From NCBI GenBank assembly GCA_017470585.1, contig JAFUYI010000017.1, forward strand, positions 1 through 38,935: a DNA stretch of 38,935 nucleotides, in the 5' to 3' direction. A model generated the notes under the pieces. It was not told the origin of the DNA and ran no database searches. It saw only the letters and a list, made by a program, of their open reading frames with translations. This stretch comes from Alphaproteobacteria bacterium. Lineage in GTDB: Bacteria > Pseudomonadota > Alphaproteobacteria > RF32 > CAG-239. The position numbers and the translations under genes are program-made. This document shows positions 16,002 through 22,508 of this stretch, one piece after another (the first letter of the stretch is position 1; every line of letters begins with the position of its first letter).

Positions 16002-17201
16002 CTATATTTGTGCTTTGATAAAGGGCATCGGATCAACGTCTTTTCCTTTATACAATATCTCATAATGCAAGTGGGGACCGGTTGCTCTTCCTGTTGAGCC
16101 CATCTCGCCGATGCTGTCCCCGATTTCAAGCTTTTGCCCTTTTTTGACATAAGACTTGTTTAAGTGAGCATACTTGGTAACGAAGCCGTTGCCGTGGTCA
16201 ACCTCAACAAAATTGCCGTATCCCGAATTATATTCCGATTTAACCACTTTGCCCTTGGCCATAACCGTAACTTTGTTGCCGGTACGACCAGCCAAGTCAA
16301 CGCCTTTGTGATAGGCTTTGGTTTTCTTAAACGGATCACTTCTTCCGCCGTACGGAGAGGAAACCCACAAACTCCACACCGGTTTGCCCAGAGGCACATA
16401 ATTCATCACTTCGCGATAATAAACCACATCATCCACTGTTTTATAAAGCCGGCTCACTTTGTCATTAACTTTTTTTTCTTTCAGGAATTTATTTTCCTTT
16501 GGCACCTGCGGTTCTTTTTGTTGCTTATTGGCCTGCAGATTAAAATACATTCCGCGTTTTTTTAAGGGCGCGTTAATGGCACTGATGGCGGTTTTTATTT
16601 TGCTCATTTCCTGCTCGGCGATTTGCGAAACCTTGTCCAAAACATTGATTTCGGCTTCTTTCATATCTTCAACCATACCTTGAATTTCCAAAAGCTGACG
16701 GCGCATTTCATCTCGTTCGGAAACCGCAATGTCACGCTGCAATGAAACTTCATTTAAGTTGGTTTTTTCTTCCAATTTGCCGGAGTCTATCCACTCTTTG
16801 CTGGTAATTTCCTTAACTTTTTCCTCAACCAAAGAAGCCTGCTGTTTATATTGCTCGACATCCATTTTTTTGTTATCAAGCGTTTCTATCATCTGGGCGA
16901 TATTGCTTTGTAAAGCAACAAAATTTCCCATCAAGTCCATATAGGCATCGCGGGTGGAGGTAAGCTCGTTTACCCTGCGGTTTAAAATCCGGCTTGAACG
17001 GTGATATAAATGATAGTAGTGAAAGCTCCACACAACAGCCAAAGACACCAAAACCAGCAATATCATCTGGAATCGGGAAGATATTTTCCACACTCTGGCA
17101 CGACCGTTACTGCGAAAGATGATTTCCTTATCGGAAAAAAACGGCTTCTTTTCGGAATAACGCATCGGTTCCGGTTTTATTTTCTTCGGCATTTTTTTCA
17201 T
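16002..17201 (-). CDS. M23 family metallopeptidase with coiled coil (cell-wall hydrolase)
   Basis: A 399-residue inner-membrane protein: a basic cytoplasmic N-terminus, one membrane segment (about 44-62), a long coiled coil (about 72-205), and a C-terminal LytM/M23 domain. Zinc ligands are H298 and D302 in HKGVD and H379 in the HLH at 377-379; H346 (KYAHLN) completes the active site, so the enzyme is predicted active. It would cut peptidoglycan cross-links in the periplasm. It is the first gene of the M23-bactofilin-smpB unit, where the bactofilin probably positions it for shape or division. Confidence 0.93.
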   Translation of the reverse strand: MKKMPKKIKPEPMRYSEKKPFFSDKEIIFRSNGRARVWKISSRFQMILLVLVSLAVVWSFHYYHLYHRSSRILNRRVNELTSTRDAYMDLMGNFVALQSNIAQMIETLDNKKMDVEQYKQQASLVEEKVKEITSKEWIDSGKLEEKTNLNEVSLQRDIAVSERDEMRRQLLEIQGMVEDMKEAEINVLDKVSQIAEQEMSKIKTAISAINAPLKKRGMYFNLQANKQQKEPQVPKENKFLKEKKVNDKVSRLYKTVDDVVYYREVMNYVPLGKPVWSLWVSSPYGGRSDPFKKTKAYHKGVDLAGRTGNKVTVMAKGKVVKSEYNSGYGNFVEVDHGNGFVTKYAHLNKSYVKKGQKLEIGDSIGEMGSTGRATGPHLHYEILYKGKDVDPMPFIKAQI

Positions 17202-17306
17202 ATTATCACCAAAAACATTATCAGCGCATATTTATAGCACAAAAAATACTTTAAAGATAGTATTTTTTTTAATTCATTGAAAATAAACGATTATTCGCGA
17301 TTTTTT

Positions 17307-17621
17307 TTAATTTTCGTCAAGAATCATCAGTTCGCTGCTGCCGGCAAGATTAAGCACCGAACGCGCTCTTTCATCGAGCATATCCAAATCAAGACTGCCG
17401 GGGGAAAGCAGGCGAACTTCGTTATTTAAGTTTTCCTTTTTTACGCGATATTGCTCGGCAACGGTTTTGGCGTATTCGACCTCTTTTTTCAAATAGAGAT
17501 ATTTCTGCACGCCTCGATCACCGCAGAAAGCATTGAACACAAAATAGAAAAACAGCGCAACAAAAAGCATCAGCAAACCTGATTTGCGCAAGCGATACTT
17601 TATATCTTGAAGCCACCCCAT
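17307..17621 (-). CDS. FtsB/DivIC-family septum formation initiator
   Basis: A 104-residue single-pass protein: a short basic cytoplasmic N-terminus, membrane segment (about 17-33) and a coiled coil (about 38-75) followed by LDLDMLDERARSVLNLA, the conserved DivIC motif. FtsB-like proteins join FtsL and FtsQ in the divisome and help activate septal wall synthesis. AGAGAG precedes the ATG. It lies upstream of the M23-bactofilin group on the same strand, about 105 bp away. Confidence 0.87.
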   Translation of the reverse strand: MGWLQDIKYRLRKSGLLMLFVALFFYFVFNAFCGDRGVQKYLYLKKEVEYAKTVAEQYRVKKENLNNEVRLLSPGSLDLDMLDERARSVLNLAGSSELMILDEN

Positions 17622-17668
17622 TTTTCTCTCTTTTTTATTGTCAATAAAAGCAATCTATCCGAGTTTTA

Positions 17669-18136
17669 TTAAAAATTGGTATATGCTTTGTTATTTTTAA
17701 GAGATTGGGCAATTTGAGCGGCGCGCTCTTTACGAATCGCAATAATCCGCTCGGCATCAACCTGTTCAAAAATCGGAATGTAAATTTCCCTCTGTTCGCC
17801 GACAGCCATACTGCTGACATCACGGAGCTGCGGTTCAAAAACATTGCGGTTAATATTATGATGAGTTGATTTATGAATCACCGCTAAATTGGTAAACGAA
17901 TTTACATCATCACTGTTGGTGCCTGCCAAAGGAAAAATATGATGAACATCCAAATCTTCGGGTAAATATCCCTTTTTGGCTTCAATTATTTCTTTTTCGC
18001 TTAATACGCCGTCAAAGCAGTTGGTATAGGCAAGATACTGGATAAAGGCTTTGCGGACTTTCCGACCGAAGAATCGGCGGTGAGCCGCGCTCACCTCGGG
18101 AGACACCTTAGTAAATGAAACTTTATTATATTTCAT
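17669..18136 (-). CDS. HNH-type endonuclease-domain protein
   Basis: A 155-residue protein. The core DLDVHHIFPLAGTNSDDVNSF...NLAVIHKSTHHNIN fits an HNH fold: the double histidine near 65-66 and asparagine and histidine further on supply the metal site, as in the DUF262-associated/GmrSD type (VHHIFP). The start is placed at the ATG at 18136; a TTG 14 codons earlier has no better support. No Shine-Dalgarno is clear. It may be a stand-alone nuclease or a remnant of a larger restriction-type protein, as no partner gene is adjacent. Confidence 0.72.
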   Translation of the reverse strand: MKYNKVSFTKVSPEVSAAHRRFFGRKVRKAFIQYLAYTNCFDGVLSEKEIIEAKKGYLPEDLDVHHIFPLAGTNSDDVNSFTNLAVIHKSTHHNINRNVFEPQLRDVSSMAVGEQREIYIPIFEQVDAERIIAIRKERAAQIAQSLKNNKAYTNF

Positions 18137-18211
18137 AGTCTTTATATCCGTTGCTTTTTGAACCGATGGTATAGACAAAAAAAATTTTGTCCATACATTT
18201 TTAGCAATTTT

Positions 18212-18673
18212 CTACAGTTTTTTGCGTTTAAGGGCAAAAAAATCTTTTAAAATTGCGGAACACTCATCTTTCAAGATACCGCCCTCGACTTCGGGGCGAT
18301 GATGGCAGGAGGGATTTGCAAAAAATTTCACTCCGTTGATAATTGCCCCGCCTTTTTCATCTTCGGCACCGAAATAAATTTTGGCGATCCGCATAAAAGA
18401 AGCGGCTGCGGCACACATTGTACAGGGTTCCAAGGTTACATATAATTCCATACCCCACAGGCGTTTTTTTTTGAGCTTGTGGCAAGCTTTCATCATTGCG
18501 GATATTTCGGCGTGTTCACAGGCGTTGCCTTTGTGCGCTCCTTTGTTGGAGGCACGGGCTATGATTTTATTACTGCAGGGATCAACGACTATCGCCCCGA
18601 CCGGAACTTCATCGTGTTCAAAGGCTTTTTGAGCTTCTTTTAGGGCAATTTTCATATAATCTTGACAATTCAT
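18212..18673 (-). CDS. tadA: tRNA-specific adenosine deaminase TadA
   Basis: A 153-residue zinc deaminase with CEHAEISAM (zinc His and catalytic Glu) and PCTMC (two zinc Cys), the TadA/CDA pattern. The EPCTMCAAA...RIAKIYFGAEDEKGGAI segment fits TadA, which converts A34 to inosine in tRNA-Arg(ACG). The start is set at the ATG at 18673 with CGGAG about 10 nt upstream. It diverges from the pseudouridine synthase gene across a short spacer. Confidence 0.93.
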   Translation of the reverse strand: MNCQDYMKIALKEAQKAFEHDEVPVGAIVVDPCSNKIIARASNKGAHKGNACEHAEISAMMKACHKLKKKRLWGMELYVTLEPCTMCAAAASFMRIAKIYFGAEDEKGGAIINGVKFFANPSCHHRPEVEGGILKDECSAILKDFFALKRKKL

Positions 18674-18732
18674 CTTTATTTTTCTCCGCAAGTGGTGTAT
18701 TATTATCGGAAATTTATTGAGGATTGTTTAAA

Positions 18733-19452
18733 ATGAGTGAAAGAATCGCTAAAATTATTGCACGTTGCGGAGTTTGTTCCCGAAGAGATGCCGAAAAACT
18801 GATTGCTCAAAAACGGGTAACCGTCAACGGTAAAGAAATAACTTCTCCTGCTTTGAACATAGAAGAAGATGATGATATCCGCATTGACGGAGAAAAAATC
18901 CCCGCAATAGAAACTACACGCCTTTGGGTCTATTACAAGCCTACCGGACTTATCACCTCGCACAAAGACGATTCGCGTCCGACGGTGTTTGCAAGTCTGC
19001 CCGATGGAATGCCTCGGGTAATTTCTGTCGGAAGACTCGATTTGAACTCCGAGGGGTTATTGCTTTTGACCAACAACGGCGAATTGGCAAGAGCTTTGGA
19101 ATTGCCGCAAAACGGATGGTCTCGCCGCTATAAGGTTAAAGTTCACGGCATACTTGACAAGCAAAAAATAGAATCGATTAGCAACGGGGTTTGCATTGAT
19201 GGCATAAACTACGGTTCCGTTAAAATAACCGTGGAAACAACTCAAGGCACCAACAGTTGGATTAGCGTAACTCTGACCGAGGGCAAAAACCGTGAGATAC
19301 GCAAACTTATGAATCATATCGGACTTGAAGTGGCAAGACTTATCCGAATTTCTTACGGTCCGTTTCAGTTGGGAAGCTTAAAAAAAGGCGAAGCCAAAGA
19401 AGTGCCGCAAAAGGTTTTGCGTGAGCAACTGGGAGGAAAAATTAAAATATGA
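18733..19452 (+). CDS. rluB: Large-subunit rRNA pseudouridine synthase (RluB-like)
   Basis: A 239-residue protein: an N-terminal S4 RNA-binding domain (RIAKIIARCGVCSRRDAEKL...VTVNGK), then the RsuA/RluB catalytic domain with the Asp of GRLDLNSEGLLLLTN. KNREIRKLMNHIGLEVARLIR is the family's C-terminal signature. It probably makes the pseudouridine at position 2605 of 23S rRNA. The start ATG has GAGG about 10 nt upstream. The rsmD gene begins 4 bp inside its end, so two rRNA-modification genes are coupled. RluB versus RluE/RsuA is a family-level choice. Confidence 0.9.
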   Translation: MSERIAKIIARCGVCSRRDAEKLIAQKRVTVNGKEITSPALNIEEDDDIRIDGEKIPAIETTRLWVYYKPTGLITSHKDDSRPTVFASLPDGMPRVISVGRLDLNSEGLLLLTNNGELARALELPQNGWSRRYKVKVHGILDKQKIESISNGVCIDGINYGSVKITVETTQGTNSWISVTLTEGKNREIRKLMNHIGLEVARLIRISYGPFQLGSLKKGEAKEVPQKVLREQLGGKIKI

Positions 19453-20033
19453 GAATAATCGGCGGAACTTACCGCGGGAAAAAACTTTTTTCTCCCTTAA
19501 ACGACAATATCCGCCCGACAGCGGATAAAGCACGGCAAGCTCTTTTTAATATTTTGGATACCAATTATATTAACGATTGGAACAAGGTTTTTCTGGCTGA
19601 TATATTCAGCGGAACGGGAGCTTTTGCTTTTGAAGCCGTATCGCGCGGTGCAAAAGGCGTTGTGTTGGTTGATATTGATATAAAAACTTCCGCCAAAAAT
19701 GCCTTGCTTTTCCCTAACGAAAAAAATAAAATCCGCTTGATTAAAAGTGATGTGTCAAAAATTCCCGCTCCCCGGCAAACGTTTGCGGTTATTTTTTGCG
19801 ATGCCCCCTACCATCAAGGGTTGAGTGAAAAAGCCATAGCGGCGGTTTTGAACAAAAAATGGCTTGCGGATGACGGGGTTTTGATTGTGGAAACGGCAAG
19901 CGATGAAAAATTACTTATCCCCGATGAATTGCAGCTTATTGAAGAACGTCGGTACGGCATCGCCGCTTTTCATTTTTTGCAGCATAAAAAAACGCAGAAC
20001 ACATCGTCCTTGGCAAAAGCCGAAATTGTCTGA
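19449..20033 (+). CDS. rsmD: 16S rRNA (guanine966-N2)-methyltransferase RsmD
   Basis: A 194-residue class I methyltransferase. MRIIGGTYRGKKL is the characteristic RsmD start, RPTADKARQALFN follows, DIFSGTGAFAFEAVSRGA is the SAM-binding loop, and CDAPYHQG is motif IV (DAPY instead of the usual DPPY). It methylates G966 of 16S rRNA in the small subunit. It overlaps the rluB-like gene by four bases. Leader RNA C's promoter starts only 36 bp after its stop codon. Confidence 0.95.
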   Translation: MRIIGGTYRGKKLFSPLNDNIRPTADKARQALFNILDTNYINDWNKVFLADIFSGTGAFAFEAVSRGAKGVVLVDIDIKTSAKNALLFPNEKNKIRLIKSDVSKIPAPRQTFAVIFCDAPYHQGLSEKAIAAVLNKKWLADDGVLIVETASDEKLLIPDELQLIEERRYGIAAFHFLQHKKTQNTSSLAKAEIV

Positions 20034-20068
20034 ATAATTAAAAATATGATTTTTCTTAAAATTTTTGC

Positions 20069-20097
20069 TTTACAATGCCCGAAATTTGTGCTACATT
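20069..20097 (+). promoter_or_regulatory. Promoter of leader RNA copy C
   Basis: -35 TTTACA (20069-20074), 17-bp spacer ending TTGTGC (extended -10), -10 TACATT (20092-20097). Confidence 0.75.
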
Positions 20098-20103
20098 CTT
20101 CCT

Positions 20104-20303
20104 TGAAACGGATAAAAAGCCGTTTTGAGGTGTGAAGACCTCTCAAGTATTGTCCGTAAAGACATAAAACTACTTCTAACCATATTATGGTTGGAAGGTG
20201 GAGGAATAAGGATAAAACCAAATACTCTGCACTGTTATACTTGACAGTCTTCAACTTCCAACCACCTCTAAGGTTTAATGCCCGAAAGGTGGTTTTCTTT
20301 TTT
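20104..20303 (+). ncRNA. Structured leader RNA, copy C
   Basis: P1 is TGAAGAC (20133-20139) with GTCTTCA (20247-20253). P2 is CAAGTAT (20144-20150) with ATACTTG (20237-20243). A local hairpin pairs TTCTAACC (20174-20181) with GGTTGGAA around ATATTAT. The exchange strand GGTTGGAAG (20189-20197) is also perfectly complementary to CTTCCAACC (20255-20263), outside P1. GAGGTG (20127-20132) can pair with CACCTC (20263-20268), the terminator's 5' arm. This copy shows the alternative pairings most clearly because almost all are Watson-Crick. Confidence 0.82.
20262..20303 (+). terminator. Intrinsic terminator ending leader C
   Basis: CCACCT pairs with AGGTGG (20287-20292), followed by TTTTCTTTTTT; it ends about 30 nt before the start codon. 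Confidence 0.8.
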
Positions 20304-20334
20304 ATAACGTTAATAAAAAAAGGAAGTTTAGATT

Positions 20335-20877
20335 ATGAATAAATATATTTTAATGCTCGGCGTTGCAGGCGTTGCATTTGGCTCTTATGCCGCCTATGCG
20401 GGCAATTCCGCCACAATGACCGTAACAGCCACAATCGCCCACGATGTGAGCCTAACCAAAACCGGCGATATAAATTTAGGTACCATCACTATCAATCCGG
20501 CTTATACGGGAGATGATACAAACTGGTCTTATAGCGATTCGGGGGTAATCAATTTAAACTCTCAAGGAGCGATTGTTTCGGCAGATAATGCTACTGTCGG
20601 CACTTTTACGGCTAATATCCCCAATCCGTCTGCCTGCAGTGCAGGAGAATATTCCTGCGGAGGGTTGATAATAGATGCCGGTAGCGGTGACGGTGAGATT
20701 ATGCACAATGTCTTTGGGGGGGATAGTGATGATTATTGCGCCTTTATTATAAAATACAGCGGTTCGGGAAACAGCTTTAAGGTATATCCGCAGAGTTGCG
20801 CTATTTACGATGTATCAACAGTTGGTATCGGTGATCATTCACACACCATAACCATAAACTATTCAACCGGCGGCTAA
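20335..20877 (+). CDS. Secreted four-cysteine beta-rich protein, family copy C
   Basis: A 180-residue protein with signal peptide (1-22, ending AYA) and mature start GNSATMTVTATIAHDVSL. The core blocks are complete: GDINLGTITINPAYTG, GTFTANIPNPSAC, YSCGGL, VFGGDSDDYCAFIIKYSGSGNSF, a last cysteine (QSCAIYDV) and ITINYSTGG. The four core cysteines agree with copies A, D and F. AGGAAG precedes the ATG. The fold is probably an Ig-like or DUF4402-like sandwich (inference). It is a good family reference sequence. Confidence 0.82.
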   Translation: MNKYILMLGVAGVAFGSYAAYAGNSATMTVTATIAHDVSLTKTGDINLGTITINPAYTGDDTNWSYSDSGVINLNSQGAIVSADNATVGTFTANIPNPSACSAGEYSCGGLIIDAGSGDGEIMHNVFGGDSDDYCAFIIKYSGSGNSFKVYPQSCAIYDVSTVGIGDHSHTITINYSTGG

Positions 20878-20889
20878 AAAAAAACAAAT

Positions 20890-20927
20890 CGGGCGGAAAG
20901 TTTTTTCTTTTCGCCCGCTGTCTGCCT
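20890..20927 (+). terminator. Terminator of secreted-protein gene C
   Basis: CGGGCG...CGCCCG stem, extended by GAAAG/CTTTT pairing, soon after the stop codon; a T run follows a little later (about 20937). Confidence 0.6.
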
Positions 20928-21023
20928 TTTTAGTTTCTCTTTTCTGTATAAAAAATTTGAACAATATAAAAAAAGTGCTTGATTTATTTTTTTTAGTGAG
21001 TTATAAGGCTGAAAAGATATGTT

Positions 21024-21099
21024 AGGGGTATAGCTCAGTTGGTAGAGCATCGGTCTCCAAAACCGAGGGTCGTGAGTTCGAATCTTACTGCCCCTGCCA
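21024..21099 (+). tRNA. tRNA-Trp (anticodon CCA)
   Basis: A 76-nt tRNA with acceptor stem AGGGGTA / TGCCCCT, discriminator G73 (the tryptophan identity base) and an encoded CCA end. The anticodon stem TCGGT/ACCGA encloses loop CTCCAAA, giving anticodon CCA. The D-arm TAGCTCAGTTGGTAGAGCA and T-arm GTGAGTTCGAATCTTAC are standard. A rho-independent terminator follows. Its 3' end and terminator are duplicated 176 bp downstream. Confidence 0.96.
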
Positions 21100-21316
21100 T
21101 AAGAAAAACCTCCCTTCGGGGAGTTTTTTTGTTGCATAGGGGCAGTTGATGAGAACTCACGAGGAAGTGAGTTCGACTACCAACGAAAGGCGAGCGAGAG
21201 CGCGCCGGTCAGCCGAGGGCTGATGAGTGCCTGTGCGGCCGAGCAAAGCGAAGGTCAATCTTACTGCCCCTGCCATAAGGAAAACCTCCCTTCAGGGAGG
21301 TTTTTTGTTGCATAGG
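21081..21316 (+). repeat. Direct repeat of the tRNA-Trp 3' end and terminator around a 116-bp insert
   Basis: The 60 bp from AATCTTACTGCCCCTGCCAT through the terminator to TTTGTTGCATAGG (21081-21140) recurs at 21257-21316 with a few changes. The spacer (21141-21256) is G+C-rich, starts GGGCAGTTGATGAG, and contains a hairpin AACTCAC/GTGAGTT and a second T-arm-like GTGAGTTCGA. The second copy lacks the 5' part of the tRNA. The layout resembles an att-site or tRNA-associated duplication; no integrase gene is present. Confidence 0.8.
21107..21130 (+). terminator. Terminator of tRNA-Trp
   Basis: CTCCC-TTC-GGGAG-type hairpin followed by seven T residues, 8 nt behind the tRNA's CCA. Confidence 0.85.
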
Positions 21317-21324
21317 AACTTCCC

Positions 21325-21610
21325 CTCTCGTCACCTATCTCTTCGGCATCATCCCCTTCTATATCACGCCCCCGTCTATTCGGTGTCCTTCCCCTCCTAT
21401 ATCACGCACCCATCTATTCGGTTCCTTCCCCTATCATGTCACGCCGCACTTGATGCGGCGTCCAGGTTAAAAAATAAGCCGATTTTAAACCTGATGCCAA
21501 AGTCAAGTCCTGTAATTGACATCGGGATGGACAGCACCCCGCTTGTCTTGCTGAACTTGTTTCAGCATCTATGTTAAAGGTCCTGAAACAAGTTCAGGAC
21601 GACAATTGGG
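21325..21610. repeat. Dispersed palindromic repeats before leader D
   Basis: No gene here. Units of the CACGCACCCATCTATTCGG... type (the reverse of the tandem array near 560-845), the palindrome GCCGCACTTGATGCGGC (about 21443-21459), TGCTGAACTTGTTTCAGCA (21549-21568) and CCTGAAACAAGTTCAGG (21580-21597) are mixed together. Apparent open frames are repeat translations. Confidence 0.8.
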
Positions 21611-21643
21611 GCGGGGGAATAATAAAAAACTATAAAATTTTTC

Positions 21644-21672
21644 TTTACAATTGTAAATTTTTATGCTAGGTT
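21644..21672 (+). promoter_or_regulatory. Promoter of leader RNA copy D
   Basis: -35 TTTACA (21644-21649), 17-bp spacer ending TTATGC (extended -10), -10 TAGGTT (21667-21672). Confidence 0.78.
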
Positions 21673-21678
21673 AATTTT

Positions 21679-21870
21679 GAAGTGAATGAAAAGTCACTTT
21701 GAGGTGTTGCTACCTCTCATTCAGTGTCCTATCAAGACATAAAATTTGCTTTCAGCCTGATTATGGTTGGAAGGTAGGGAAATAAGGCTTGCCAAATACT
21801 CTACACTGTTCTGAATGACAGTAGCAAACTTCCAATCACCTCGTCTGTATGTCGGGGTGGTTTCTTTTTT
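21679..21870 (+). ncRNA. Structured leader RNA, copy D
   Basis: P1 is TTGCTAC (21707-21713) with GTAGCAA (21821-21827). P2 is CATTCAG (21718-21724) with CTGAATG (21811-21817). A small hairpin TGTC/GACA lies near 21725-21738. A local hairpin pairs CTTTCAGCC (21749-21757) with GGTTGGAAG (21765-21773) around TGATTAT. That exchange strand alternatively pairs with CTTCCAATC (21829-21837), outside P1. GAGGTG (21701-21706) can pair with CACCTC in the terminator arm. Confidence 0.8.
21835..21870 (+). terminator. Intrinsic terminator ending leader D
   Basis: ATCACC pairs with GGTGGT (about 21856-21861), followed by TTTCTTTTTT; weaker than in copies B, C and E. It ends about 30 nt before the start codon. 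Confidence 0.68.
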
Positions 21871-21900
21871 ATAGCTTTAATAAAAAAAGGAAGTTTGAAT

Positions 21901-22437
21901 ATGAAAAACTATATTTTAATGCTCGGCGTGGCGGGAGTTGCCTTTGGCACTTATGCCGCATACGCCGACAACTCGGCAACAATGACCGTTACTGCCACAA
22001 TCGCCCACGATGTGAGCTTAACTGTAACTCAAGATATAGACTTTGGCACAATTACCATCAATCCGGGATATACTGGCAGTACATCTTGGCAATATAGCTA
22101 TGAATCTGGTGCAGTCGAATATATTGATCAAGGAGCTATTGTTTCGGCAGATGATATTACGTTCGGCACTTTTACCGCAAATATTCCCAATCCTTCGGCT
22201 TGTAATATGCCAAATGATGCTTGCGGCGGTTTAGATGTTTCTGGAAACGAAGGGGATACTATTTATAATCTCTTTGGAGGAAGTGATAATTCCAACTATT
22301 GCTATATTCATACGAAATACACTGGATCTGATCACAATTTCATTATGTCTGCTGATTATTGTGCAATATACGACATCTCAAAAGTCACCACCGGCTCGCA
22401 CACTGGTACTGTAACCATTAGCTACACGCCAAGCTGA
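21901..22437 (+). CDS. Secreted four-cysteine beta-rich protein, family copy D
   Basis: A 178-residue protein starting at ATG 21901 (MKNYILMLGVAG); a TTG two codons earlier is less likely given AAGGAAG at its normal distance. The signal peptide ends AYA and the mature start is DNSATMTVTATIAHDVSL, as in copies B and C. Core blocks: DIDFGTITINPGYTG, GTFTANIPNPSAC, ACGGLDVSG, LFGGSDNSNYCYIHTKYTGSDHNF, a final cysteine (DYCAIYD) and TGTVTISYTPS. It has its own promoter, leader and terminator. Likely exported; role unknown. Confidence 0.82.
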   Translation: MKNYILMLGVAGVAFGTYAAYADNSATMTVTATIAHDVSLTVTQDIDFGTITINPGYTGSTSWQYSYESGAVEYIDQGAIVSADDITFGTFTANIPNPSACNMPNDACGGLDVSGNEGDTIYNLFGGSDNSNYCYIHTKYTGSDHNFIMSADYCAIYDISKVTTGSHTGTVTISYTPS

Positions 22438-22460
22438 AAAACCGGTGTTTATAAGCAAAA

Positions 22461-22488
22461 TCCCCCTTGAATGAATGTTCAAGGGGGA
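22461..22488. terminator. Bidirectional terminator between gene D and the convergent 756-aa gene
   Basis: A perfect 11-bp stem, TCCCCCTTGAA / TTCAAGGGGGA, with a 6-nt loop, followed by TTTCTT on the plus strand and an A/T-rich flank on the other side. Confidence 0.85.
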
Positions 22489-22508
22489 TTTCTTATAGGA
22501 AGTTAAAA

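Noticed and set aside
20104-20303. T-box leader
   Set aside because: It has strand exchange at a terminator but no T-box sequence (AGGGTGGNACCGCG) and does not precede amino-acid or synthetase genes.
21227-21577. 116-codon open frame after tRNA-Trp
   Set aside because: It reads through the duplicated tRNA end and dispersed repeats; no ribosome site and typical repeat translation (LLNLFQHLC).
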